Shown: in pieces, positions 42,471 to 54,793 of the stretch
Layout: each line of letters opens with the position of its first letter
Position numbering within the stretch: the first letter of the stretch is position 1
Assembly (NCBI RefSeq): GCF_019457615.1
Contig: NZ_CP080414.1
Span: 1,114,501-1,178,500, forward strand
Length of the DNA stretch: 64,000 nt
Source: Shewanella zhangzhouensis
GTDB taxonomy: Bacteria > Pseudomonadota > Gammaproteobacteria > Enterobacterales > Shewanellaceae
Direction of reading: 5' to 3'
Notes under the pieces: model-generated
Databases searched by the model: none
What the model was told of the DNA's origin: nothing
Seen by the model: the letters and a program-made list of their open reading frames with translations, nothing else
Translations under genes and position numbers: made by a program

Positions 42471-43406
42471 ATGGAATTAATCCGCGGAATTCACAATATC
42501 TTGCCCGCCCATCGGGGATGTGTGCTAACCATCGGCAACTTTGACGGTGTCCATCGTGGGCACGCCAAAGTGATTGCCAGTTTGGTTGAGCGGGCCAAGC
42601 ATTTTGGTCTGCCCGCGACCCTGATGACCTTCGAGCCCCAGCCGCAGGAGCTGTTCCGTGGTGATGATGCCCCGGCGCGCCTGAGTTTGCTGCGGGATAA
42701 GATAGTGCTGCTGGACGAGCTGGGAATTGACCGCCTGCTGTGCGTCAATTTCAACCGCAAGTTTGCCGCGATGGATCCCGAGCACTTTATCGAAGACCTG
42801 CTGGTGAGAAAGCTCGGGGTCAGGTATCTGGTGGTTGGTGACGATTTTTGCTTCGGTAAGAGCCGCGCCGGTAACTTTGAGATGCTGAAAAAAGCCGGTG
42901 AGCGTTTCGGCTTTGCCGTGGTTAATACCCACTCTTTTATGGTGGGCGACCTGAGGGTGAGCTCCACCGCGGTGCGTGAGCAGCTCGCCAAGGGTAATCT
43001 GGAGCAGGCAAGGCGCTTGCTCGGCCATCCTTTTACCCTTTGTGGCCGGGTGGCCCACGGGCAAAAGATTGGCCGGACGATTGGCTTTCCCACCGCCAAT
43101 ATTGCGCTTAAGCGTAAGGTGGTGCCGGTGCGCGGCGTCTTCGCCGTCAAGCTGTGGTGGGATGAAAGTGATATATATGAAGGGGTGGCCAATGTGGGGT
43201 TCAGGCCCACAGTCAATGGACAGGTGTGCCAGCTTGAGGTGCATCTGTTTGATTTTGAAGGCGACCTCTATGGCAAACGGGTGGAAGTGGAACTGGTGGC
43301 GAAAATTCGCGACGAGCAGCCCTTTGAATCCCTTGAGGCCCTGAAAAAACAGATTTGGAACGATGCCGACAGAGCCCGGGCTCTGCTTGGTGACGATGCA
43401 GGTTAA
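42471..43406 (+). CDS. ribF: Bifunctional riboflavin kinase / FAD synthetase RibF
   Basis: Makes FMN and FAD from riboflavin. 311 aa. FAD synthetase domain (1-~185; TIGNFDGVHRGH, GDDFCFGKSRAGN, SSTAVRE) and riboflavin kinase domain (~185-305; IGFPTANI, GVFAV, EVHLFDFEGDLYG). ATG at 42471 aligns with the family (MELIRGIHN); a TTG at 42459 is in frame upstream. Conserved position before ileS. Confidence 0.97.
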   Translation: MELIRGIHNILPAHRGCVLTIGNFDGVHRGHAKVIASLVERAKHFGLPATLMTFEPQPQELFRGDDAPARLSLLRDKIVLLDELGIDRLLCVNFNRKFAAMDPEHFIEDLLVRKLGVRYLVVGDDFCFGKSRAGNFEMLKKAGERFGFAVVNTHSFMVGDLRVSSTAVREQLAKGNLEQARRLLGHPFTLCGRVAHGQKIGRTIGFPTANIALKRKVVPVRGVFAVKLWWDESDIYEGVANVGFRPTVNGQVCQLEVHLFDFEGDLYGKRVEVELVAKIRDEQPFESLEALKKQIWNDADRARALLGDDAG

Positions 43407-43448
43407 GCAAAACGCTAAAACTATTTGGCAATTAACGGTATAGGATCG

Positions 43449-46271
<2,823 letters not shown>

Positions 46272-46279
46272 GGATGGCC

Positions 46280-46786
46280 ATGCAATTGAATTGGAAAGAA
46301 AGTGGCCTGCGCTGGTATTGGGTAGTGGTAGTGGTGTTTTTGGCCGACCAGCTGTCCAAACAGTGGGTGCTGGCCAACTTTGACCTGTACGAGTCGGTCA
46401 AGCTGCTGCCGTTTTTTAACTTCACCTATGTGCGCAACTATGGCGCAGCTTTCAGCTTCCTGCATGATGCAGGGGGCTGGCAGCGCTGGCTGTTTACGGC
46501 GGTGGCCGTGGGCTTCAGCGTGCTGTTAACCATTTGGCTGCGTAAGCAGCCAGCCAACATGGTGCGGCTGAATCTGGCCTACACCCTGGTGATTGGCGGT
46601 GCGCTTGGTAATCTGATAGACCGTCTGCAACATGGCTTTGTGGTGGATTTCCTCGATTTCTATTGGAACACCGCCCATTACCCGGCGTTTAACATAGCCG
46701 ATGCCGCCATCTTTATTGGTGCCGTGCTGATTATTATCGACAGCTTTAAAACGTCCAGCTCGGATGACAAGGCCATCAAGGAGTAA
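46280..46786 (+). CDS. lspA: Lipoprotein signal peptidase LspA
   Basis: Aspartyl protease that removes signal peptides from prolipoproteins. 168 aa, four helices. Catalytic Asp in GGALGNLIDRL and FNIADAAIF, and VVVFLADQLSKQW near the start. ATG at 46280 is 5 nt after AAGGA; the ATG at 46274 is too close. Between ileS and fkpB, the conserved order. Confidence 0.97.
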   Translation: MQLNWKESGLRWYWVVVVVFLADQLSKQWVLANFDLYESVKLLPFFNFTYVRNYGAAFSFLHDAGGWQRWLFTAVAVGFSVLLTIWLRKQPANMVRLNLAYTLVIGGALGNLIDRLQHGFVVDFLDFYWNTAHYPAFNIADAAIFIGAVLIIIDSFKTSSSDDKAIKE

Positions 46787-46789
46787 CAC

Positions 46790-47209
46790 ATGAGCCAAAA
46801 GTCGTTGCTGTGCCATATGAATATTCTCTTGTCTGACGGCTCTACCGCCGACAGCACCAAGGCGTCGGGTAAGCCCGCACGCCTCAATATTGGTGATGGC
46901 AGCCTGAGCCCGGCGTTTGAAGCTGAGCTTGGCGCACTGAAGGTCGGTGATTCGCACAAGTTCACCCTGCAGCCAGAGGATGCCTTTGGTGATGTGAATC
47001 CAGATGCGATTCATCATCTCGATCGCAGCCGCTTCCCTGCCGATATGCAGCTGGAAACCGGTGTGATTGTTAGTTTTGCAGGCCCCGGTGGCAGCGAAAT
47101 TCCTGGCATTGTCCGTGATGTGGCCGGCGATTCTGTGACGGTCGATCTGAACCATCCACTTGCCGGTCAGGCAGTGACCTTCGAGCTGGAAGTGCTGGAG
47201 GAGCTCTGA
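46790..47209 (+). CDS. fkpB: FKBP-type peptidyl-prolyl isomerase FkpB (SlpA)
   Basis: Small SlyD-like proline isomerase with an inserted chaperone flap and no His-rich tail. 139 aa; ATFE-like core seen in GDSHKFTLQPEDAFGD and DLNHPLAGQAVTFELEV. ATG at 46790, 3 nt after lspA with AAGGAG upstream; stop overlaps the ispH start by one base. Confidence 0.95.
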   Translation: MSQKSLLCHMNILLSDGSTADSTKASGKPARLNIGDGSLSPAFEAELGALKVGDSHKFTLQPEDAFGDVNPDAIHHLDRSRFPADMQLETGVIVSFAGPGGSEIPGIVRDVAGDSVTVDLNHPLAGQAVTFELEVLEEL

Positions 47210-48150
47210 TGACTGGACAGATGAACATTCTGCTTGCCAATCCACGGGGCTTTTGTGCCGGGGTTGACCGTGCCATCAGCATCGTTGAGCGCGCCCTTGA
47301 GCTGTTTTCGCCACCTATATATGTGCGTCACGAAGTGGTGCACAACCGTTATGTGGTGCAAAACCTCAAAGACCGTGGTGCGATCTTTGTTGAAGAGTTG
47401 GATCAGGTGCCGGACAACAGCATAGTGATCTTCTCTGCCCACGGGGTGTCGCAGGCGGTGCGGGCTGAGGCCAAAAAGCGTGGCCTTAAGGTATTCGATG
47501 CCACTTGCCCGCTGGTGACCAAGGTGCACCTGCAGGTAACCCGTGCCAGCCGCAAAGGGGTTGAATGCATCCTGATTGGTCATGAAGGCCATCCGGAAGT
47601 GGAAGGCACCATGGGCCAGTACGATAATCCTGAGGGTGGCGTTTATCTGATTGAGTCGGTGGAAGACGTCGAAGCCCTTCAGGTTAAAGACCCGGATAAC
47701 CTGTGCTTCGTCACCCAAACCACACTGTCGGTTGACGATACACTGGACATCATCGCGGCGCTGCAGGCGAAGTTTCCGTCCATTGAGGGGCCACGCAAGG
47801 ACGATATTTGTTACGCCACTCAAAATCGCCAGGATGCGGTGCGCAGTCTGGCGACTCAGGCCAAGCTCTTTATCGTGGTGGGTTCGAAAAACAGCTCCAA
47901 CTCCAACCGGCTGCGTGAGCTTGCCGAAAAGTCGGGTGCGCAGGCCTATCTGGTCGACAGCGCTGCCGACGTCAAGGCTGAGTGGTTTGCCGGTGTAGAT
48001 AAGGTGGCTGTTACAGCAGGTGCATCAGCGCCGGAAGTGCTGGTAAAGCAGGTTATCGATGCAATTACCCATCTGGCCCCCAGCGCGGTGACCGAAGTTG
48101 AGGGTCGTAAGGAAGACGTAGTTTTTGCCGTTCCGGTTGAACTCAGGTGA
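47209..48150 (+). CDS. ispH: 4-hydroxy-3-methylbut-2-enyl diphosphate reductase IspH
   Basis: Last step of the MEP isoprenoid pathway, an iron-sulfur enzyme. 313 aa. Cluster cysteines are in RGFCAGVDRAI, DATCPLVTKVH and DICYATQNRQDA; SKNSSNSNRL is conserved. ATG at 47209 overlaps the fkpB stop and has GGAGGAG 5 nt upstream; an ATG at 47221 is possible. Ends the operon. Confidence 0.98.
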   Translation: MTGQMNILLANPRGFCAGVDRAISIVERALELFSPPIYVRHEVVHNRYVVQNLKDRGAIFVEELDQVPDNSIVIFSAHGVSQAVRAEAKKRGLKVFDATCPLVTKVHLQVTRASRKGVECILIGHEGHPEVEGTMGQYDNPEGGVYLIESVEDVEALQVKDPDNLCFVTQTTLSVDDTLDIIAALQAKFPSIEGPRKDDICYATQNRQDAVRSLATQAKLFIVVGSKNSSNSNRLRELAEKSGAQAYLVDSAADVKAEWFAGVDKVAVTAGASAPEVLVKQVIDAITHLAPSAVTEVEGRKEDVVFAVPVELR

Positions 48151-48170
48151 TTGTTTGCTAAGTTAATGTT

Positions 48171-48197
48171 AAAAAAGAGGCTTAAGCCTCTTTTTTT
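48171..48197 (+). terminator. Terminator of the murJ-ispH cluster
   Basis: AGAGGC-TTAA-GCCTCT with seven T. Confidence 0.88.
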
Positions 48198-48263
48198 ATT
48201 GCCAGAAAGTTCTAGGTATAATGTTGCGATTTTTTAGATGCTATTGTTACTGGCAGCAAACAA

Positions 48264-48292
48264 TCGACTCAACTATGATTAACCAGTATAGT
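48264..48292 (+). promoter_or_regulatory. Likely promoter of the minor pilin operon
   Basis: TCGACT (48264-48269), 17-nt spacer, TATAGT (48287-48292), 88 nt before pilV. A small repeat AGTAT-AGT-ATACT overlaps the -10. Confidence 0.4.
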
Positions 48293-48379
48293 ATACTTTT
48301 GGCTTAAATCTAAGATTTTAAAGGGTTAATTTGAGGTTTGACAGTCAATAAAATGTCGGGTTTCGGAGATTTGACACCA

Positions 48380-48898
48380 ATGAAAAAGTATGGGAAAGGA
48401 TTTTCCTTAATCGAAGTAATGGTCGCGCTGGTAATACTGGTGATCGGCCTTATAGGCATTTTTAATCTACATATTGTTTCCAAGCGCGGTAGCTTCGAAT
48501 CTTTTCAGCAGACTCAGGCGTCATACTACGCCAATGATATTATCAATCGCATGAAGCTGAACCCGACACAAATAGCTAACTATGCCGGAACATACAGCGG
48601 AGCGCCAAGCTCGGTCAGTAAACAGTGTCAGGGGGCTGCTATCTGTTCATCTTCGGAGATGGTTGCTTGGGATTTATATGAATGGCAAACACAATTCAAT
48701 GGCGCTGCGGAGACAGTTGGAACCCAGAATGTGGGTGGGTTGGATACACCATCGGCCTGTGTTGTGGTAAATGGGAATAATGTATCCGTTACTATGGCGT
48801 GGAAAGGAATTCGCGAAACGTCAATAGATTCAAATGCTTCTGATTGTGGTTCAACAACCGCTAATCGACGACTCTATTCAGTGCAAACGGTGATTTGA
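48380..48898 (+). CDS. pilV: Minor type IV pilin PilV/TapV
   Basis: Type IV pilus minor pilin, part of the priming complex at the pilus tip. 172 aa. Prepilin leader ending KYGKG, then FSLIEVMVALVILVIGLIGI (cleavage between Gly and Phe, Glu at +5). Soluble domain with cysteine pairs (C-Q-G-A-A-I-C). Start at 48380 gives a normal short leader although the GGAG lies 11 nt away; an ATG at 48353 is the alternative. First gene of pilVWXY1E-tapY2, after ispH. Confidence 0.9.
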   Translation: MKKYGKGFSLIEVMVALVILVIGLIGIFNLHIVSKRGSFESFQQTQASYYANDIINRMKLNPTQIANYAGTYSGAPSSVSKQCQGAAICSSSEMVAWDLYEWQTQFNGAAETVGTQNVGGLDTPSACVVVNGNNVSVTMAWKGIRETSIDSNASDCGSTTANRRLYSVQTVI

Positions 48899-48918
48899 TC
48901 GGAATGAAGGTTCTAATT

Positions 48919-49878
48919 ATGCGCAGTCAGTCAGGGATGTCTCTCGTCGAGTTGATGGTAGCACTGGTGATTAGCCTGTTTTTGTCTGCCGGCATTTTCA
49001 CAATGTTCAGCATGTCAGCTTCGAATGTGACGACCACAAGTCAGTTTAATCAGTTGCAGGAAAATGGTCGTATAGCTCTAGCGATTATGGAAAGAGATCT
49101 TAGTCAGTTGGCTTTTATGGGCGATATGACAGGTACTGATTTTATTTTAGGAAGCAATACAACCATATCATCTGCTTCTGTGCCAAATGATTGTATTGGT
49201 GGTGGAGTTAATAACGCAACGCTTCCCAATGGCACCACATCACATTTTAGGCGGATTTGGGGCTACGAAGCTGGCGTGAGCGGCGATGTTTTCGGGTGCC
49301 TTTCTGGGGTAAAAGAAAAAACGGATGTATTGCAGATTAAGCGTTTGGTTGGGCCCAACACCCTAACGCCCAATGTTGCATCTAATCACTATGTTGCAAC
49401 CACATCAAGCGAAGCTATTTTTTTTACGGGTAACCAGCCTACTCCAACACTGACTAACAGTCGATTTTGGGAGTATCAGCACCATATCTACTATGTAAAA
49501 GATGATGGCACTGTTCCCGTTTTAAGAAGAAGAACGCTAACGGTTGCAAATGGAATGAATAACGAAGAGCAACTCGTAGAAGGTATTGAGAATCTGCGAG
49601 TTTTGTATGGTGTCGATGATGATGGTGATGATATTCCCAATCGATATGTGCCCGTGGGTAGTGTAGATACTGTGATGTGGGATAACCAATCGTTTCAACG
49701 GATTGTGGCGTTAAAACTGTTTTTGCTTGTTCGTGCGGTAGAAAAAGACTCTAGCTATAAAAATGAAACCCAGTATCAGCTGGGTGATAAGACTATTGAA
49801 GCGCCTCAAGACAATTATAGACGTAAGGTAATGTCAACCACTGTGATGCTTGAAAATCCCGTGTTGATTAGGAGTTAA
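48919..49878 (+). CDS. pilW: Minor type IV pilin PilW/TapW
   Basis: 319 aa. Leader MRSQSG then MSLVELMVALVISLFLSAGIF, a prepilin with cleavage after Gly6. C-terminal part EGIENLRVLYGVDDDGDDIPNRY is typical of PilW. ATG at 48919 with AAGG 8 nt before; ATG at 48904 and TTG at 48895 are in frame upstream. Close after pilV. Confidence 0.9.
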   Translation: MRSQSGMSLVELMVALVISLFLSAGIFTMFSMSASNVTTTSQFNQLQENGRIALAIMERDLSQLAFMGDMTGTDFILGSNTTISSASVPNDCIGGGVNNATLPNGTTSHFRRIWGYEAGVSGDVFGCLSGVKEKTDVLQIKRLVGPNTLTPNVASNHYVATTSSEAIFFTGNQPTPTLTNSRFWEYQHHIYYVKDDGTVPVLRRRTLTVANGMNNEEQLVEGIENLRVLYGVDDDGDDIPNRYVPVGSVDTVMWDNQSFQRIVALKLFLLVRAVEKDSSYKNETQYQLGDKTIEAPQDNYRRKVMSTTVMLENPVLIRS

Positions 49879-49884
49879 ACGAGT

Positions 49885-50361
49885 ATGCAGATGAAAAAGC
49901 AGAAGGGAATCGTACTATTTTTTGCATTAATCGTTTTGATCATTATGACGGTTATTGGTGTCGCACTGGCTGTAAATTCTACTCAGTCTCTGAGAATGGC
50001 AGGGGCTGGTGCCGAGCGCATAGAGGCCAAAGCATTAGCCGATGGTGGAGTTGCAGCAGTACTTCTAAATAAGACACCAGCCTTTTTGGCCACTATGACT
50101 GCAATTGATAGTGCAAACTCGTATTCAGGTGGGGCGCAAGTGCTGACACCTCTGCCTTTGGTGGATGATGGCGCCGGCAACTTGGTGGTTCAACCTAAAA
50201 ATGTATCATGCCAAAGAAGTGCTGCGGCCAGTGGCACGGACTTGTTTAAATGCCGTCGCATTGAAATCTCGAGCCAGGTGAATTTTGGCCGAGATAATCT
50301 AGGTCAGGTTATCGTTGTAACAGGTATCGAGCAGGAAGTGCTCAGCGGGAGCGGATCATGA
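49885..50361 (+). CDS. pilX: Minor type IV pilus protein PilX/TapX
   Basis: 158 aa. N-terminus QMKKQKGIVLFFALIVLIIM is a prepilin-like segment in which the +5 Glu is replaced, as in other PilX proteins (PilX_N). Followed by A-G-A-E-R-I-E-A-K-A-L-A-D-G-G, and a C-terminal region with two Cys. Six nt after pilW; its last bases overlap the pilY1 start (ATGA). Confidence 0.87.
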   Translation: MQMKKQKGIVLFFALIVLIIMTVIGVALAVNSTQSLRMAGAGAERIEAKALADGGVAAVLLNKTPAFLATMTAIDSANSYSGGAQVLTPLPLVDDGAGNLVVQPKNVSCQRSAAASGTDLFKCRRIEISSQVNFGRDNLGQVIVVTGIEQEVLSGSGS

Positions 50362-53300
50362 AGTTCAATCAAATTCTATTTGCGGGCCTGGTTACAGCGT
50401 CGGTTTTGCCTGCGCAATCTTTTGCGGATGATACAGATCTCTATCTCAATCCCGCAGCAAATAATGTGCGCCCTCAGGTGCTTATTATTTTTGATAACTC
50501 TGGCAGTATGGATACTATTGTCGAAGGGCTTCCTGGTGGTTACGAATCTAGTGAGGACTATCCGCCGTTAGACAGTGCCAACTCTTATGACGATGGCATG
50601 GTTTATTTTGCTATTGGCGTTGGTATAGATGAAGCAGGCCTCGGTATTCCAGACAGCCCTTCAGAAACCAACCGATTTAATGTTTTGCTTAATGGGTGCA
50701 CTGTTGCGCGTGAGGCGTTAGGAACATACGGGCGATTTACCGGTTATATTCGAGAGTATATTACCAGTGGAAATGGTAAAGGTACTTGGCAACCGATAAA
50801 AAACAACTCCGGTAAAGATCAAAACAATCCTGTTGATTGCTATGAAGATATTCCGGCATTGAAAACAGATAACAACAGTGACATCACCTCATTTAGCGCA
50901 GGTTACCCTGTTGATAGTCTAAAGAGTGGTAACGGAAATAATGCGGTTTATATTCCTTGGGGAGCATCTCCTGGCGTTAATGGCTTCAATACTGGAGAGT
51001 TAGTCACGCTTTATTCGGCTAACTATTTACGTTGGTACCGCCATTATCAGAAAGCGATTGAAGATGGCACTGCTCCTGGCGAATATCCTGATCAAACACG
51101 GTTAGCCATTGCAAAAACAGCAATATCAAGTGTGATAAGCACGGTCCCGTCAGTAGATTTCGGCTTAGCTGTATTTAATTTGAACTTTCCGAATGAAGGC
51201 GACAGCGATGGTGGCAGGATAGTTGCTGGAATTAAGCAGCGTACTGCTTCTGAAAAGGAAGCATTAATTAACACGATAACCAATCTTCCAGCTGAAACTA
51301 ATACGCCTCTGTGCGAAACCTTATACGAGGCCTATCGTTATTTTAGTGGTGGAGCGATACAATTTGGCCATTCAGATAGTGATTATAACGGCAACAGTGA
51401 TGGCATCAATATTAAGTACGATGCTAATAAACCAATGTATGATACAAGTATTGAAAGCGGCGGGAGCTATATTTCACCCTTGTCAAAATGTAATCGGGTA
51501 GCCCATGTAATCTACATTACCGACGGTGCGCCGGTATTAGATAAATCAGCAGATGATTTTGTTGAGAAATTAGGGGGTGCACCATTTACATATCGAGCAG
51601 CAGAAGGGGAACAACCCGCTAAAGAGAGTTATCTTCCCGCATTGGCTGAGTATATGTTCAATAATGATTTGTCTGATGCAGAAGGTTTTCAGCGTGTTGT
51701 CACTCATACCATTGGCTTTAGCTTGGGTGAAGATGAAGAGGCTGCTGAACCTTTGCTGATAGAGACTGCCAAGCGTTCAACCGATGCCAAAAGTGGACTC
51801 AGAGGTACCTATTCGAGGGCTGATAATACTGTCCAGTTGATTGAGGCTATTACAAAACTGATTGGCGAGATTGATAGTAATGGTCAGCGTTTTTCCGCGC
51901 CTGGTGTAGCCTATAGTAGCGCAGATCCAACGCGAACCTTAGATGCTGCATACTATGCGCTTTTTGAACCTTCACCAAGTCCTAAATGGACTGGTAATCT
52001 TAAGAAGCTCAAAGTTAATTCAAGCGGAGCGCTAGTAGATGTTAACGGCGATCCTGCAATTGACTCTTCAGGCAGTATTACTAATAAGGCTTGCACTATA
52101 TGGAGTGATTGTAGTGCTAACGGTGATAAGACGGGGTATTTAGATGAAAATGGTGATGCTGTAGATGGAGGCAATATCGTTGCCGCCGGTGGAGCTGCGA
52201 GAAGTATAGTTCCACGCGAACGACGTCTTTTTAGCGATTTGGGCGGATTAAAGCAGTTTTCAGCAAATGACGGTCCTAGTCTTCCTAATATAAGTAGCAC
52301 TATCAGTATGTTTTCTTCGGTTGCTGGTGGGGAAAGCAATTTAGCTTCTTATATGGGAATACCTACAGAGAATTTAAATGATGAATTGATTAGGGCATTT
52401 GAATGGATCCAAGGTTGGAATGTTGATGTTGCTTCTTACAAAGAGACCGGTGAGGTGGATGAATACACTTCAATCGACATAGGTGGTGTAAGGGCTGATA
52501 TCATGGGCGATCCGCTGCATTCTCAGCCATTGGCTATTGATTACGGTGACCATACCAAGATTTTTGTGGGTACCAATCATGGAATGATGCACGCGTTCAA
52601 AGATACCAGTGATGTGGTATCAGAAAGTTGGGCTTTTATGCCGTATGAATTGTTGCCAAATGTCAGTGTTATAAGGAGGAACGACTATTCAATGGGGCAC
52701 GGGGTGTACGGCATTGATGGTTCTCCCGTCGCATATATTGAACGCAATGGTTCAGAGATAAGTAAAGCCTGGTTGTTTTTCGGTATGCGAAGAGGCGGCC
52801 AATCCTATTACGCCTTAGACGTTACAAGTGATACCCCCGTTTTTAAGTGGAAAATTTCAAACGAAAGTGATGGTTTTGGTGACTTAGGCCAGACTTGGTC
52901 AACTCCGGTTGTAACAAAAATTCCAGGCTTTGATGGTCCTGTGCTTATTTTTGGCGGTGGATATAACGCTGGCTATGATAGTGGCGGCGGTAAAAACGCT
53001 TCCGGAAGAATGGTATATATTGTTGATGCTTCCAATGGTGAACTTCTTCACTCCTTCGGCGCTACAGCGGATACCACTTTACCGAATATCCAAGACTCTA
53101 TCGTTGGCTCTATTGCTACTCTGGATAGCAACAGTGACGGTTACACTGACCGGCTTTATGCGGCTGATTTAGGCGGTAATGTGTGGCGGATGGATTTGCC
53201 TTCTGCGGATAAGAGCACCTGGAGCGGCTTTAAGTTTGCGGAGTTAGGAGGAAACCTGCCCTCGACCGATCGCAGGTTCTTCTACGAGCCAAGCGTAGCG

Positions 53301-54020
53301 CAAACCTATTTCACTAATACCACTGAAGTGACAGTGACTGACGAGTCAGGCACCACAACTACTGTAGCGTATCAAAATGTGCCTTATGATGCGGTTACCT
53401 TGGGTTCGGGCAATCGGGCTGATCCTTTGAGTTTAAACGCTGAGGATATGTTTTTTGTGCTACAGGACCGATACGTTGTGTCTCAACAGTTTGGCGATGG
53501 TGCTACTGCGATCCCATCTCCAATAACCTTTGCCAATCTTTATGACGTGACTTCAGCGGCACCTTCTACTGAGGCAGAAAACATTGCATTTGGGACAAAA
53601 CTGGGCTGGTATTATAATTTCGCGGTTACTGGTGAAAAAAGCTTATCTCCATCCGTAATTATAAAAGGTAAGGTGTACTTTACGTCTTTTATTCCGACAC
53701 AGCCCAGCGCAAACCAAGACGTGTGCAGTGTGTCTTCTGTTGGGCGACTTTACACGTTGGATTTACACAAAGGTACACGTTATACGGAGTCTTATATTAA
53801 AGATGTTTGTGATAACTGTATCCCGCAGCCACCAAAAATTATCACGCCACCACCTTGTGATTCTGACACGTGTACTCCTGAAGAGTTATTAAACCCTCCG
53901 CCACCTGTGCTGATAATAGGTAAAGGTAACTGCGATCAGAATGGCGAAAATTGCACCGGAACCGTGGATTTGGAGTCAGGCTTGACGACCAATAAAATTT
54001 ATTACCACATTGATGAGTAG
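50358..54020 (+). CDS. pilY1: PilY1/TapY1 type IV pilus tip adhesin
   Basis: 1220 aa, secreted. Signal peptide (~23 residues, ending SFA-DD). A von Willebrand A-like region starts with the metal-site motif D46-x-S48-x-S50 in IIFDNSGSMD, with a further Asp389 in YITDGAP. The C-terminal half is the PilY1 beta-propeller (RADIMGDPLHSQPLAI ... VGTNHGMMHAFKD ... GGQSYYALDVT), with a calcium loop DSNSDGYTD (923-931) as in PilY1 of Pseudomonas. The last ~110 residues carry Cys-x-x-Cys (CDNC) and Pro-rich PPKIITPPPC stretches. Acts in pilus extension, twitching and attachment. Confidence 0.93.
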   Translation: MKFNQILFAGLVTASVLPAQSFADDTDLYLNPAANNVRPQVLIIFDNSGSMDTIVEGLPGGYESSEDYPPLDSANSYDDGMVYFAIGVGIDEAGLGIPDSPSETNRFNVLLNGCTVAREALGTYGRFTGYIREYITSGNGKGTWQPIKNNSGKDQNNPVDCYEDIPALKTDNNSDITSFSAGYPVDSLKSGNGNNAVYIPWGASPGVNGFNTGELVTLYSANYLRWYRHYQKAIEDGTAPGEYPDQTRLAIAKTAISSVISTVPSVDFGLAVFNLNFPNEGDSDGGRIVAGIKQRTASEKEALINTITNLPAETNTPLCETLYEAYRYFSGGAIQFGHSDSDYNGNSDGINIKYDANKPMYDTSIESGGSYISPLSKCNRVAHVIYITDGAPVLDKSADDFVEKLGGAPFTYRAAEGEQPAKESYLPALAEYMFNNDLSDAEGFQRVVTHTIGFSLGEDEEAAEPLLIETAKRSTDAKSGLRGTYSRADNTVQLIEAITKLIGEIDSNGQRFSAPGVAYSSADPTRTLDAAYYALFEPSPSPKWTGNLKKLKVNSSGALVDVNGDPAIDSSGSITNKACTIWSDCSANGDKTGYLDENGDAVDGGNIVAAGGAARSIVPRERRLFSDLGGLKQFSANDGPSLPNISSTISMFSSVAGGESNLASYMGIPTENLNDELIRAFEWIQGWNVDVASYKETGEVDEYTSIDIGGVRADIMGDPLHSQPLAIDYGDHTKIFVGTNHGMMHAFKDTSDVVSESWAFMPYELLPNVSVIRRNDYSMGHGVYGIDGSPVAYIERNGSEISKAWLFFGMRRGGQSYYALDVTSDTPVFKWKISNESDGFGDLGQTWSTPVVTKIPGFDGPVLIFGGGYNAGYDSGGGKNASGRMVYIVDASNGELLHSFGATADTTLPNIQDSIVGSIATLDSNSDGYTDRLYAADLGGNVWRMDLPSADKSTWSGFKFAELGGNLPSTDRRFFYEPSVAQTYFTNTTEVTVTDESGTTTTVAYQNVPYDAVTLGSGNRADPLSLNAEDMFFVLQDRYVVSQQFGDGATAIPSPITFANLYDVTSAAPSTEAENIAFGTKLGWYYNFAVTGEKSLSPSVIIKGKVYFTSFIPTQPSANQDVCSVSSVGRLYTLDLHKGTRYTESYIKDVCDNCIPQPPKIITPPPCDSDTCTPEELLNPPPPVLIIGKGNCDQNGENCTGTVDLESGLTTNKIYYHIDE

Positions 54021-54037
54021 CTGTGGATCGAATTGAT

Positions 54038-54436
54038 ATGAATAATAGTAAAAAATTGGGTTTTACTTTGATTGAGTTAATGATTACGGTGGCTATTGTT
54101 GCGATACTGGCGGCAATAGCGTATCCGTCGTATGTTAACTATGTGACTAAAAGCGGGCGCTCTGAAGGTGTCGCAGCCGTTATGCGTGTTGCGAATTTGC
54201 AGGAGCAGTATTATATAGATAATAAAGCTTATGCGACCGATATGACAAAGTTAGGATTAGGTGCAAATCCATTTTTGACAGAGCACGGGCACTATAGTGT
54301 GGCCTCCGCTGGGACGGGCTCGTATACTATTACGGCAACAGCAAAAGGCTCTCAGGCAAGTAGAGATTCGACATGCGGTACCATTACACTGACCTCGGCT
54401 GGTGTTACGGGGCCTTCAGCGGAGTGTTGGAAATGA
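54038..54436 (+). CDS. pilE: Minor type IV pilin PilE
   Basis: 132 aa. Leader MNNSKKLG then FTLIELMITVAIVAILAAIAYPSY, a canonical prepilin with Glu5. D-region bounded by Cys residues in DSTCGT and SAECWK. ATG at 54038; a GTG at 54023 is possible. Its stop overlaps the next start (ATGA). Confidence 0.9.
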   Translation: MNNSKKLGFTLIELMITVAIVAILAAIAYPSYVNYVTKSGRSEGVAAVMRVANLQEQYYIDNKAYATDMTKLGLGANPFLTEHGHYSVASAGTGSYTITATAKGSQASRDSTCGTITLTSAGVTGPSAECWK

Positions 54437-54735
54437 ATAAGATCATAGCTTCTGTATTATTAGCTGTATCCTTGTTTTGTATTACGTGTACAACATATGC
54501 TGCGAAACAGGATTACAAGTGTTTTGTTGATAGTCTGCCGAAAGGCGAACGAGTAATATTTTACCGCTGGAATGAGAAGGATGTGCAACTGAGAGTTGCA
54601 AGCTTGCCCGGAACTCAGCTGACAGATAATAAAGGGAAGAAATATTATATTAAGACTGTCGAAGAGTGCGTTCCATTTAATAACGCATTCTCGAGTGTTA
54701 AGGCGCAGAATATAGATAAGCACACGTTACGATAA
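54433..54735 (+). CDS. TapY2-like small secreted pilus-operon protein
   Basis: 100 aa with a signal peptide (~23 residues: MNKIIASVLLAVSLFCITC, cut near YA-AK). The mature protein is small and basic with two Cys (YKCFVDSLP, EECVPF). By position after pilY1/pilE and size it fits the TapY2 family described in Aeromonas tap clusters. Function unknown. ATGA overlap with pilE. Confidence 0.75.
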   Translation: MNKIIASVLLAVSLFCITCTTYAAKQDYKCFVDSLPKGERVIFYRWNEKDVQLRVASLPGTQLTDNKGKKYYIKTVEECVPFNNAFSSVKAQNIDKHTLR

Positions 54736-54757
54736 TATCTGCTTTTTAGTTTGTAGA

Positions 54758-54782
54758 GAAAAACCCGCATCAGCGGGTTTTT
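54758..54782. terminator. Terminator between the pilin operon and the convergent fimT-like gene
   Basis: ACCCGC (54763-54768) and GCGGGT (54773-54778) around ATCA, with A-run before and T-run after. Confidence 0.85.
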
Positions 54783-54793
54783 ACATAATGAAC

